From contig JBBQHB010000016.1 of the NCBI GenBank assembly GCA_038323575.1, positions 8,554 through 72,553 of the forward strand: a stretch of 64,000 bases of DNA, given 5' to 3'. How positions within the stretch are numbered: the stretch's first letter is position 1; each line of letters starts with the position of its first letter. The translations under genes were made by a program, and so were the position numbers. Under the pieces are notes generated by a model. That model made no database searches, was not told where the DNA came from, and worked only from the letters and a program-made list of their open reading frames with translations. This document shows positions 40,996-49,708 of the stretch, piece by piece. Origin of the DNA: CAINVV01 sp038323575. Its GTDB lineage: Bacteria; Bacteroidota; Bacteroidia; Bacteroidales; Prolixibacteraceae.

Positions 40996-42057
40996 TTATT
41001 CTCCGCCGGTACGGTCGATTTCGTGGTGTTTCAGCGGATTTTTCGAAAGTTCCTTGTACAATTTCCTGGATTCAAAAACGTCGATGGCAAGATAGATTGC
41101 GTTTCTGAATGAATCTTCCGAAGCAACCCCGGTTCCTGCAATGTCATAAGCGGTACCATGGCCGGGGGAGGTTCTGATTACCGGCAATCCGGCCGTAAAA
41201 TTCACCCCTGATTCAAAGGAGAGAACCTTGAAGGGGATCAGGCCCTGGTCGTGGTACATCGCCAGAACGGCATCAAATTTCTTGAAATCACCTGCTCCGA
41301 AAAAACCGTCCGCTGCAAATGGTCCCAAAGCAATTATTCCTTCTTCACTGGCTTGTTTGATGGCAGGTCTGATGACATCATTATCTTCCGTTCCGATCAC
41401 ACCCATGTCGCCGGCATGCGGATTCAAACCCAAAACGGCAATTCTCGGTTTGTGAATCGAAAAATCTTCCAACAGTGTTTTGTGCAGGATACGGATATTG
41501 GATAAAATCTTCTCCTTTGTCAGTGTCGGGGAAACCAGCGAAATTGGAATATGACCGGTAACTACACCAATTTTCAGCTGATCCCCTACCATCAGCATCA
41601 TGTAATTCTTTGAGGCAAATTCACTGGCAAAAAATTCGGTATGGCCCGGAAATTTGAAATTCTCAGACTGAATATTTTCTTTGTTAATTGGCGCGGTCAC
41701 AACCACATCAATTTCGCCTGATTTAAGGTCTTTTACCGCAGCCTGAAGGGCAAGCAATGCTGCTTCACCTGCTTCGGGAGTCGATTTACCCAATTCGACC
41801 CGGATCTCCTCATCTACGCAATTGATGATGTTGACCCTTTTGGAATTGGCTTCCCGGGCATGCGCTATCTGGTTGAAACTGAATAATTCGATATCCAGCG
41901 CCTTGCGGTGATAGGCGGCAACTTTTGGGGAACCATAAACAATTGGCGTGCAGGATTCTAATAATCTGCTGTCAGATAAAGTTTTGATAATAACCTCATA
42001 TCCAATGCCGTTGATATCACCATGGGTGATTCCTATTCTCAATTTATGTTGTTCCAT
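40996..42057 (-). CDS. pdxA: 4-hydroxythreonine-4-phosphate dehydrogenase PdxA
   Basis: The 353-residue protein belongs to the PdxA family of the DXP-dependent vitamin B6 pathway. Blocks seen are IGITHGDINGIGYEVI near 7-22, VVTAPINKENIQ near 110-121, the metal-binding GHTEF near 129-133, VLGLNPHAGDMG near 209-220 with the metal His, and MYHDQGLIPFK and SPGHGTAYDIAGTG near the end. It is the first gene of the operon leading to ruvA and sprA. A TAAATTTG -7 element lies about 50 bp upstream. Confidence 0.95.
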   Translation of the reverse strand: MEQHKLRIGITHGDINGIGYEVIIKTLSDSRLLESCTPIVYGSPKVAAYHRKALDIELFSFNQIAHAREANSKRVNIINCVDEEIRVELGKSTPEAGEAALLALQAAVKDLKSGEIDVVVTAPINKENIQSENFKFPGHTEFFASEFASKNYMMLMVGDQLKIGVVTGHIPISLVSPTLTKEKILSNIRILHKTLLEDFSIHKPRIAVLGLNPHAGDMGVIGTEDNDVIRPAIKQASEEGIIALGPFAADGFFGAGDFKKFDAVLAMYHDQGLIPFKVLSFESGVNFTAGLPVIRTSPGHGTAYDIAGTGVASEDSFRNAIYLAIDVFESRKLYKELSKNPLKHHEIDRTGGE

Positions 42058-42104
42058 AAAGGCTGTTTATTGGTTTGAACGACAATTTCGTTCTCTTTAT
42101 TTGT

Positions 42105-42112
42105 CAAATTTA
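42105..42112 (-). promoter_or_regulatory. Candidate -7 element of the pdxA-ruvA-sprA operon
   Basis: TAAATTTG on the minus strand is a full TAnnTTTG match. A TTTG exists upstream but only about 10 bp away, so the -33 element is not satisfied. A start near 42098 would give a ~40-nt leader before pdxA. Confidence 0.4.
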
Positions 42113-42143
42113 AACTTTTATTCAAACAATCTTGGAAGTAAGC

Positions 42144-43601
42144 CTACGATTTCGACCCTGTCGGCATTCCCTCAGCCAAAAGCCTGAAAAAATCAGTCAA
42201 CAGTCTTACTCCTGTTGCAGTTCCGCCAACGGTACGGTAATGATCAGCAGTATGAAGAAAGGCAGGTCCTGCAATATCAAGGTGTATCCAGGGATAATCG
42301 GTAAACCGCTGCAGGAATTTGCCGGCTGTAATTGCTCCTGCTTCTCCGCCTCCTATGTTTTTCATGTCTGCAATGTTCGATTTGATCATTTCATCGTAAT
42401 CCTCCCATAGTGGCAGTTCCACAATTCGTTCATTTACCCTGTCTCCCGCCTTTTTTAGTAAATCAAAATGTTCCCTGCATTTGCTGCCCATTGCCGCAAT
42501 GCCGTGAATTCCAAGTGTCATGGCTGCCGATCCAGTGAGTGTTGCGAGGTCAATCACCAGCATCGGGTCATATTTTTTGGCATAACACAAAGCATCAGCC
42601 AGAATAAGCCTGCCTTCCGCATCCGTATTCAGCACCTCTACAGTTGCCCCGTTGGATATCGTGATCACATCTCCGGGTGTAATGGCATTGCCGCCGGGCC
42701 GGTTATCCGTTGCAGGAACAAGCGCTACCAGGTGGAGCGGAAGATGGTTACAGGCAGCAACATAGATGGCTGCCGCTACTGCCGCACCACCGGCCATATC
42801 GCACTTCATGTAGTCCATCGACTTGGCTGTTGGCTTAAGGCTGAGTCCGCCGGTATCAAAAACCACACCTTTGCCAACAAGAACAACAGGCTGGTTGTTA
42901 AGCGGCTGCTCCGGTTTCCATTCCAGTACAGAAAAAGTCGGCGGATCCACGCTTCCCTTGTTGACAGCCAGCAAACCGCCCATCCCGAGTGCTTCAATCT
43001 GCCCTTTGTCCAATATCTCACTATGAATACCAACTTCCATGCACATTTGTTGCAAGGCGGCACTAAATTTTTCAGCATTCAGACTGATGACTGGTTCATT
43101 CACCAGGTCGCGGGCTTTGAAAACCGCCCGCATCAAAACGGACAGCTCCTCAAGGTCTTTGTCGGAAAGAAACTCCCCGTTTAAAAAGATCTCCTGCAGC
43201 GTGGTCCTGGTTTTTTCAGCCTTTGAATTGTATTTCAGAAATTGGTAGCTTCCCAAAATCATACCTTCGGCAAAGGCAAGCATGCTTTCATCGTATTCCA
43301 GAAATGAGGTCACCTCCACCGATTTGATTTTTTCTTCTTTGGCCCACTTCGCCAGTTCATTGCCCTTCCTCCTCCAGGCTTCCAGGGCGGAGAACAGGTC
43401 TGCGGCAGCGGGAATAGTTACAATCAACAGTTTGCTCGTAAAGCGGTTGATCTCAACCATACCTTGTTCATTGTTTAATTTATTGCGGAGGTAAGTGCTT
43501 TCTTCTTCACTTACCAACATCTTCGACAGGTCAGTTAATCCCTTCAACAGGAAGATTTGGTTTTCGATAATGTTTTCCGGTACGCTTTTCTTTAATATCA
43601 T
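42144..43601 (-). CDS. Leucyl aminopeptidase family protein (M17)
   Basis: The 485-residue protein is an M17 cytosolic metallo-aminopeptidase. The C-terminal catalytic domain has VVLVGKGVVFDTGGLSLKP near 240-258 (metal-binding Lys and Asp), MKCDMAGGAAVAAA near 264-277, and NTDAEGRLILADAL near 329-342 with the catalytic Asp, Glu and Arg. The ATG at 43601 is preferred to 43628 because a good -7 box at 43645-43652 would leave only ~10 nt of leader for the longer form. It is followed by pdxA after an 86-bp gap. Confidence 0.92.
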   Translation of the reverse strand: MILKKSVPENIIENQIFLLKGLTDLSKMLVSEEESTYLRNKLNNEQGMVEINRFTSKLLIVTIPAAADLFSALEAWRRKGNELAKWAKEEKIKSVEVTSFLEYDESMLAFAEGMILGSYQFLKYNSKAEKTRTTLQEIFLNGEFLSDKDLEELSVLMRAVFKARDLVNEPVISLNAEKFSAALQQMCMEVGIHSEILDKGQIEALGMGGLLAVNKGSVDPPTFSVLEWKPEQPLNNQPVVLVGKGVVFDTGGLSLKPTAKSMDYMKCDMAGGAAVAAAIYVAACNHLPLHLVALVPATDNRPGGNAITPGDVITISNGATVEVLNTDAEGRLILADALCYAKKYDPMLVIDLATLTGSAAMTLGIHGIAAMGSKCREHFDLLKKAGDRVNERIVELPLWEDYDEMIKSNIADMKNIGGGEAGAITAGKFLQRFTDYPWIHLDIAGPAFLHTADHYRTVGGTATGVRLLTDFFRLLAEGMPTGSKS

Positions 43602-43644
43602 GGCTATGAATCTGAGGTTTATGACCATTCAAATGGCTTTGGCC

Positions 43645-43652
43645 CAAAATTA
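43645..43652 (-). promoter_or_regulatory. Candidate -7 element of the M17 aminopeptidase gene
   Basis: TAATTTTG on the minus strand matches TAnnTTTG. No -33 TTTG is found at the required spacing. A start near 43638 gives a ~36-nt leader for the ATG at 43601. Confidence 0.4.
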
Positions 43653-43695
43653 CTACCTTTAGGCCAATATTCGCAGTGAAATTGAGAATTGAGAA

Positions 43696-44820
43696 ATGAA
43701 AAGTGAAAATTTGCTGTTTGAAAGGGCTTTTCGCCTCGAGCCGTTGTCTGCGTCAGAGGGACTGAGGTTGTTTAACGAAGCTTCCACACCGGAATTAATC
43801 TGGGTGGCAGATGCATTGAGACAAATTCATAAACCGGGTAAGGTCGTTACCTGGATGATTGACAGGAATGTAAATATTACCAACATTTGTATATCGGGAT
43901 GTACCTTCTGTAATTTTCACCGGAAAATTAACCAGGAAGGTACCTATACCACTACCATGGAAGAATACCACCAGAAAATTGACCAGATGATTCAATTGGG
44001 TGGAAATCAGCTGTTGCTGCAGGGAGGGATGCATCCGCGCTATGGTCTTAAATTCTATACTGATCTTTTCACTGAGCTGAAACAGAAATACCCCGGCGTA
44101 AAACTTCATGCGCTTGGTCCACCCGAGGTGGTGCACATAGCACGGAAAGAACGGATGCCCTTCCGGGATGTTTTGTTAAAACTGATGGAATCAGGCCTTG
44201 ACAGCCTGCCAGGGGCAGGGGCCGAGATCCTGTGCGACCGCGTCAGGAAGGAGATTTCTCCCGGAAAAGCTTCCGCTCAGGATTGGCTGGATGTGATGAA
44301 AGAGGCCCATCAGCTGCACATGCTCACTTCGGCTACCATGATGTTTGGTCACATTGAAACGCCTATGGAACGGATGGAACACCTGGTCAGGCTGCGGGAG
44401 CTGCAGGAAAAAAAACCGTCCGGAAGTCCTGGATTTAAGGCCTTTATTCCCTGGCCTTTTATGTCGGAAGGAACTTTATTGGGGAAAAGCAAAGCGTTCA
44501 ATCCCATCCTTCCTATCGATTATATCAGAATGATTGCTTTAAGCAGAATCATGCTGAACAACATTGAAAACATCCAGGCATCGTGGCTTACAGTCGGGAA
44601 AGAAACCGGTCAGCTTGCCCTGCATGCGGGAGCCAATGACCTGGGCTCCATTATGATTGAAGAGAATGTTGTCTCTGCCGCAGGTGCCTCTTTTTCGATG
44701 GATGCCCTGCAGATGCAAAAATGTATCACGGACGCAGGATTCACTCCCCGGCTCAGGAACCAGGCGTATGAGTCTGTGAACCTGCCTGAAGGGGTTGTAA
44801 ACTATCCCGTAGCTCACTGA
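43696..44820 (+). CDS. mqnC: Cyclic dehypoxanthinyl futalosine synthase MqnC
   Basis: This 374-residue radical-SAM enzyme cyclises dehypoxanthine futalosine in the futalosine route to menaquinone. The cluster motif is CISGCTFC (C65, C69, C72), followed by FHRKINQEGTYTTTMEEY. Further blocks are LLLQGGMHPRYGLKFY near 108-123 and ALGPPEVVHIA near 139-149. The last third matches the MqnC pattern with LHAGANDLGSIMIEENVV near 313-330. It stands alone on the plus strand, divergent from the M17 gene. No other menaquinone gene is in the window. Confidence 0.94.
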   Translation: MKSENLLFERAFRLEPLSASEGLRLFNEASTPELIWVADALRQIHKPGKVVTWMIDRNVNITNICISGCTFCNFHRKINQEGTYTTTMEEYHQKIDQMIQLGGNQLLLQGGMHPRYGLKFYTDLFTELKQKYPGVKLHALGPPEVVHIARKERMPFRDVLLKLMESGLDSLPGAGAEILCDRVRKEISPGKASAQDWLDVMKEAHQLHMLTSATMMFGHIETPMERMEHLVRLRELQEKKPSGSPGFKAFIPWPFMSEGTLLGKSKAFNPILPIDYIRMIALSRIMLNNIENIQASWLTVGKETGQLALHAGANDLGSIMIEENVVSAAGASFSMDALQMQKCITDAGFTPRLRNQAYESVNLPEGVVNYPVAH

Positions 44821-44852
44821 TATTTAGTACTCAAATAAAAAAACATATTTAG

Positions 44853-44860
44853 TACATTTG
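44853..44860 (+). promoter_or_regulatory. Candidate -7 element of speA
   Basis: TACATTTG fits TAnnTTTG exactly, 80 bp before the speA ATG. No TTTG partner is found at 19-21 bp, so the call rests on one element. Confidence 0.35.
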
Positions 44861-44940
44861 TGCGGAAATTTTGGGTGGGTCTGCCGGTCCGATCTGATCT
44901 TTCAGAAAAAATAATTTACGGATAAAAAGAAGTTATTGAA

Positions 44941-46830
44941 ATGAGAAAATGGCGTGTTGAAGATTCTGCTGAGCTTTACAACATCAACGGATGGGGAATT
45001 AATTTTTTCTCCATCAATGAGAAAGGCCACGTTGTGGTTAAACCAAGGAAAGATAGTTGTGAAGTCGATCTGATGGAGCTCGTTGAAGAATTGTCACTGA
45101 GGGATGTTTCTACCCCTGTTTTGCTTCGTTTTCCGGATATTCTGGACAGCAGGATCGAAAAAATGGCGAGCTGCTTTAAAATTGCAGCGGAAGAATATGG
45201 TTACAACGCACAGAATTATATCATTTATCCGATCAAGGTCAACCAAATGAGGCCCGTAGTTGAGGAGATTGTCACGCACGGAAAGAAATTCAACATCGGA
45301 CTGGAAGCGGGTTCCAAACCCGAACTTCATGCGGTAATTGCCATCAACACCGACAACGAATCGCTGATCATCTGCAACGGATACAAAGACGAAGATTACA
45401 TCGAACTCGCCCTGTTGGCCCAGAAAATGGGTCGCCGGATCTATCTTGTCATCGAAAAGCTGAGCGAGATGAAACTGATCGTAAAAATTGCCAAGCAGTT
45501 TAAGGTCAAGCCAAATCTGGGTATCCGCATCAAACTTTCCAGTACCGGAAGCGGGAAATGGGAAGATTCGGGCGGTGATGGCAGCAAGTTCGGACTTACC
45601 TCCAGCGAATTGCTCGATGCGCTCGATTATTTGGATAAGAATAAGATGAAGGACTGCCTTCACCTGGTCCATTTTCACATCGGAAGTCAGGTTAACAAAA
45701 TACGCAGGATCAAACTAGCCATGCGCGAAGCCTCGCAATTTTACGTGCAAATGCACAAAAATGGTTTCCTGATTGATTTTGTGGATATTGGAGGCGGATT
45801 GGGTGTCGATTATGATGGTACCAGGTCGTCCAGCGAAAGCAGTGTAAATTACAGTATCCAGGAGTATGTCAACGATGTTGTTTCTACCCTGGTGGATGTC
45901 AGTGAAAAAAATGGAATTCCCCATCCAAACATCATCACGGAATCCGGCCGGTCGCTGACAGCCCACCATTCTGTGCTGGTTTTCGAAGTTCTTGAATCAA
46001 CTTCCCTGCCAAGATGGGAAGATGAGGAAGAAGTGAGTCCGGATGATCATGAATTACTGACGGAACTGTATTCCCTGTGGGATACCCTGAATCAGCCCCG
46101 GATGCTTGAGACCTGGCACGACGCGCAGCAGATCCGCGAAGAGGCGCTTGACCGTTTCAGCCTCGGACTCCTGGATATCTCGACGAGGGCCAAAATCGAA
46201 AGGTTATTCTGGTCTATCGCCAAAGAGACAACCCAGATGGTAGCAGGGATGAAACACGTACCCGAGGAGTTTTTAACCCTGCCTAAATTATTGTCAGATA
46301 AATATTTCTGTAATTTCTCCCTCTTCCAGTCACTTCCGGATTCGTGGGCAATCGACCAGATTTTCCCGATAATGCCGCTCGACCGCCTGGATGAGAAACC
46401 CGACAGAAGCGCCACCATTCAGGATATTACCTGTGATTCGGACGGAAAGATTGAAAATTTTATCTCTGCACGCAGTCAATCGTACAACCTGCCGGTTCAT
46501 TCGCTTAAACCCAAAGAGCCTTACTACATCGGGGTTTTCCTGGTAGGGGCTTACCAGGAGATTCTGGGCGACCTTCATAACCTGTTCGGAGACACCAATG
46601 CCGTCCACGTTTCGGTCGACGAAAAAGGATACAGCATCGATCAGGTGATCGACGGGGAAACAGTAGCGGAAGTATTGGAATATGTACAGTACAACCCTAA
46701 AAAACTGGTGAGGACGGTCGAAACCTGGGTAACCTCCTCCGTTAAATCAGGGATTATCTCCGCGGAAGAGGGGAAAGAATTTTTATCCAACTACCGTTCA
46801 GGCTTATACGGATATACTTACCTTGAGTAG
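44941..46830 (+). CDS. speA: Biosynthetic arginine decarboxylase SpeA
   Basis: The 629-residue PLP enzyme of the alanine-racemase fold converts arginine to agmatine, the first step of polyamine synthesis. The PLP lysine is K99 in YPIKVNQMRPVV. Other blocks are GLEAGSKPEL near 120-129, LHLVHFHIGSQ near 240-250, VDIGGGLGVDYDG near 281-293 and ITESGRSLTAHHS near 332-344. The length is typical. The TonB-like receptor gene follows 12 bp behind and may be co-transcribed, although no functional link is obvious. Confidence 0.96.
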   Translation: MRKWRVEDSAELYNINGWGINFFSINEKGHVVVKPRKDSCEVDLMELVEELSLRDVSTPVLLRFPDILDSRIEKMASCFKIAAEEYGYNAQNYIIYPIKVNQMRPVVEEIVTHGKKFNIGLEAGSKPELHAVIAINTDNESLIICNGYKDEDYIELALLAQKMGRRIYLVIEKLSEMKLIVKIAKQFKVKPNLGIRIKLSSTGSGKWEDSGGDGSKFGLTSSELLDALDYLDKNKMKDCLHLVHFHIGSQVNKIRRIKLAMREASQFYVQMHKNGFLIDFVDIGGGLGVDYDGTRSSSESSVNYSIQEYVNDVVSTLVDVSEKNGIPHPNIITESGRSLTAHHSVLVFEVLESTSLPRWEDEEEVSPDDHELLTELYSLWDTLNQPRMLETWHDAQQIREEALDRFSLGLLDISTRAKIERLFWSIAKETTQMVAGMKHVPEEFLTLPKLLSDKYFCNFSLFQSLPDSWAIDQIFPIMPLDRLDEKPDRSATIQDITCDSDGKIENFISARSQSYNLPVHSLKPKEPYYIGVFLVGAYQEILGDLHNLFGDTNAVHVSVDEKGYSIDQVIDGETVAEVLEYVQYNPKKLVRTVETWVTSSVKSGIISAEEGKEFLSNYRSGLYGYTYLE

Positions 46831-46842
46831 AAAGCCTGAATT

Positions 46843-49245
46843 ATGGAGACTACCTCTACGTTTAAGTGGCGAATGATTTTTTTGAAGCTGCTTTGCCTGT
46901 ATGTTTTTTTTTCGGCAGCAAGCGGTACCCTGCAGGCACAGATTTATTTGCAGAATGTGAAAGGGACGCTTCGCGACCAGGAGACACGACAACCAATTGA
47001 AGGCGTGACCCTCCAATTTTTCAATCAAAGCAAAGAATATACGGCTTTTTCAGATACAGACGGAAATTTTAAAATTAAGATCCCATCCGGACGATGGGAC
47101 ATCCTGATTTCCCATTTGGGATACAGACCCAAAACCATTCCGAATGTTCAGGTCGGGACCGGGAAAGAGGTCATGCTGGAGATAGCGCTGGAAGCAAAAG
47201 TATACGAAACCCAGGAAGTTCAGGTCTCTGCCGGTAAACAAATCTGGCTTAAGCCCGCCAGCGGATCGAGCGTCAGAACACTTCAAAGCCAGGATGCCTC
47301 CAGATTTGCCGGAGGATATTCTGATCCTTTACGGATGGTGGCAAATTTTGCCGGAATTTCCAGCGGGAACAGTGACCAGAGCAACGAGATTGTGGTAAGG
47401 GGAAACTCTCCGAGAGGCTTGCTTTGGCGTCTCGAAGGGCTTGAAATCCCCAGCCCCAACCATCTTTCGAGTGGTGTTGGAAGTAACGGAGGCGCTTATT
47501 CCATGATTTCAACAAACGTACTTGCGGATTTTGATTTTTATACCGGCGCTTTTCCTGCAGAATACGGGAATGCTTTGTCGGGTGCCATGGATTTGAGGCT
47601 CAGGAAGGGAAACACCGATAAACACGAATTCGGCTTGCAGCTGAGTGTTGTGGGGGCCGAAGCTTCGGCGGAAGGGCCGCTTGGTAAATCAACCGGTAAC
47701 TCTTACCTGTTCAACATGAGGTATGCCAATTTCAATATTTTACAAAATTACGGCATCATCAGCTTCGAGGATATGAGCATAATTCCGAACTCACTGGACT
47801 GGACTTTCAATATGAATTTTCGAGGGACTAAATTTGGGGATCTCGAACTGTTTTCAATAGGCGGCAATAGTCAGGCCGGTAATGAAGCCACGGAAAACAG
47901 AGCGAATATTCTCAAAGGAATCAACAATGACGAGTTTCTTGAAGAGGACGGCCTGGCCGTTGTCGGTATCAAACACTTGAAAAATTTCAAAGACGGGAAA
48001 ACATATCTCCGTACCATAGTAGGATTTACCAGATCCACTCAAAACTGGCATGAAGGGGTTGTTGATTCAAATATGGTGCATGTTATCAATAAGCAGGATT
48101 GGTTTATTGCCCCGGCTTTGAGAACATCTTTGATGGCAAACAGGAAAATCGATTCCAATAATTCGATCAGGGCGGGAATCGAATACCACAGGACTTTTGC
48201 CGATATGTTCAGCATAAGACGTCAGTCGAACCAAAAATTCGACACTTTGGTCGACCAAAGGTCACATAGTTTTTACACCCAGGCTTATTTCCAGTGGAAA
48301 TACAAACCAAACGATTTTTTTGAGTTAGTCCCTTCATTGCATACAGTATATACCAGCGTCAACCGGGAACTGACCTTTGAGCCACGGATTGGGATGTTGT
48401 TCAATTTGGGCAGAAATCAGTCCTTAAATTTCGGCGCAGGTTTCTATTCAAGGCTGGATCCCTTGCCAATTTACTATTTCAGGGTAAAGGTCGGGAAAAC
48501 AGATCGAAAGATGGTCAACAGTGACTTGAAGACAACCAAAGCCTTTCACCTCGTTGCAGGATACCGCATATCTTTAGCAAGTGATCTGAGAGTATCCCTT
48601 GAGGCTTATTACCAGCATTTGTTCAATGTTCCGGTCAGCATCTATAATACCAACACTTTTTCGATGGTTAATATTTCAGAAGGTTTACCCGATATTAATC
48701 TAAATAATGAAGGACTGTCAGAGAACAAAGGGGTTGAACTTACTATCGACAAGTCTTTTTCACGCAGCTATTATTTTCTTGCTACAGTTTCGCTCTTTAA
48801 CTCAGAATACAAGGCATCCAGTACAAGATGGTATTCAACCTATTACAACTCCAATTTTATTTTCAACTTCGTATGCGGAAAAGAGTTCAAGGTCGGGAAA
48901 TACAACCAGAACTCACTGGGATTCAATTTCAGGAACATGGCCAGGGGTGGTTACCGTTATACTCCCCCGGAATATGAACAAAGTATAAAAAGGAAGTACA
49001 TAGTATACAATACCAACAAGACTTTCGGTGAGCATTTGCCTTTTTATGACCGGATGGATTTAGGGATGAATTACCGTATCAACAAGAAAAGTTCGGCCTT
49101 TAACTTCTCCCTCGACATACAGAATGTTACGAACCGACACAATGTTTACAAGCGAACCTTTAGTTATGTGAGCGGTGCAGTAGTAGAGAGGGATAGAAAA
49201 CTGATTGGTCTGGTACCTATCGCCGGAATTCGGTTTGATTTCTAA
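46843..49245 (+). CDS. TonB-dependent-receptor-like outer-membrane protein with carboxypeptidase-like domain
   Basis: The 800-residue protein has a signal peptide (about 10-33; LLCLYVFFSAASGTLQAQ). A CarboxypepD_reg-like beta-sandwich follows (about 37-115; GTLRDQETRQPIEGVTLQFF), then a plug domain (about 130-250; NEIVVRGNSPRGLLWRLEGLEIP), and a beta-barrel ends in VPIAGIRFDF with a terminal Phe. No SusD partner follows, so it is probably not a glycan-uptake pair but a lone receptor or surface protein. The ligand is unknown. It starts 12 bp after speA. Confidence 0.88.
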   Translation: METTSTFKWRMIFLKLLCLYVFFSAASGTLQAQIYLQNVKGTLRDQETRQPIEGVTLQFFNQSKEYTAFSDTDGNFKIKIPSGRWDILISHLGYRPKTIPNVQVGTGKEVMLEIALEAKVYETQEVQVSAGKQIWLKPASGSSVRTLQSQDASRFAGGYSDPLRMVANFAGISSGNSDQSNEIVVRGNSPRGLLWRLEGLEIPSPNHLSSGVGSNGGAYSMISTNVLADFDFYTGAFPAEYGNALSGAMDLRLRKGNTDKHEFGLQLSVVGAEASAEGPLGKSTGNSYLFNMRYANFNILQNYGIISFEDMSIIPNSLDWTFNMNFRGTKFGDLELFSIGGNSQAGNEATENRANILKGINNDEFLEEDGLAVVGIKHLKNFKDGKTYLRTIVGFTRSTQNWHEGVVDSNMVHVINKQDWFIAPALRTSLMANRKIDSNNSIRAGIEYHRTFADMFSIRRQSNQKFDTLVDQRSHSFYTQAYFQWKYKPNDFFELVPSLHTVYTSVNRELTFEPRIGMLFNLGRNQSLNFGAGFYSRLDPLPIYYFRVKVGKTDRKMVNSDLKTTKAFHLVAGYRISLASDLRVSLEAYYQHLFNVPVSIYNTNTFSMVNISEGLPDINLNNEGLSENKGVELTIDKSFSRSYYFLATVSLFNSEYKASSTRWYSTYYNSNFIFNFVCGKEFKVGKYNQNSLGFNFRNMARGGYRYTPPEYEQSIKRKYIVYNTNKTFGEHLPFYDRMDLGMNYRINKKSSAFNFSLDIQNVTNRHNVYKRTFSYVSGAVVERDRKLIGLVPIAGIRFDF

Positions 49246-49271
49246 CAGATTCTGTTACCAATATTTTTAAA

Positions 49272-49555
49272 TTGAGAAATTCAGATATCGGACGCCCATT
49301 TACCGATCTGGTCGGCAGTTTGCAGTATCCCGAAATTGACGACCATGCACGACAGGTAATCAAAAACCTGACGACTGTCGAAACATCTATTATCCCCCAC
49401 AATGAACGACGGTTCAATATCAGGATTCTTACAGAACCACCGAAGACCGAATAGACGGCCTGGTTGTAACCTTCACCGATATTTCTGCCTATAAGAAGCT
49501 GGAACTTGAACTGCAATTGGAAAGGGAAGCATTGCAGAAAAGAGGGAAGGGGTAG
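49272..49555 (+). pseudogene. Frameshifted PAS-domain fragment of a CheB/CheR-type or PAS histidine-kinase protein
   Basis: The first frame reads RNSDIGRPFTDLVGSLQYPE, then HARQVIKNLTTVETSIIP, and RRFNIRILT before a stop at 49452. A second frame continues the same domain from 49430 with YRTTEDRIDGLVVTFTDISA, then YKKLELELQ, to a TAG at 49553. Together they match the PAS domain that follows the CheR part of CheB/CheR fusion proteins (pattern I-G-R-P ... R-I-x-P-Y-R-T-x-D-x-R-I-D-G-V-V-x-T-F-x-D-I). About four bases are missing around 49428. Neither the upstream enzyme domains nor a downstream kinase is present, so it is a relic. Confidence 0.7.
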
Positions 49556-49647
49556 GGTCCGGTCTCCAGTCCCCAGTCTCCTTTCTCCGTTCTCCGGTAT
49601 AACTTTAGTCACTTTAGCTCACTTAAGTTCACTTTAGTTCACTTCAC
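49556..49647 (-). repeat. Short tandem tracts (7-mer and 10-mer) 3' of nrdJ
   Basis: On the plus strand 49601-49647 reads AACTTTAGTC, ACTTTAGCTC, ACTTAAGTTC, ACTTTAGTTC, ACTTCAC. On the nrdJ strand these are AGTGAACTAA-type units, the family found after thiL. Next to it (49561-49600) are 7-bp steps such as GTCTCCA, GTCCCCA, GTCTCCT, TTCTCCG, TTCTCCG. Confidence 0.8.
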
Positions 49648-49675
49648 AAAAAAAAGGAAGACCTTTCGTCCTTCC
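49648..49675 (-). terminator. Intrinsic terminator of nrdJ
   Basis: On the minus strand GGAAGGAC-GAAA-GGTCTTCC forms a stem of five Watson-Crick pairs plus a G-T pair, followed by eight T residues. It begins about 34 bp after the nrdJ stop codon. Confidence 0.65.
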
Positions 49676-49708
49676 CCCAGAGATATTTATCTAAAATTAT
49701 GAAAACGT

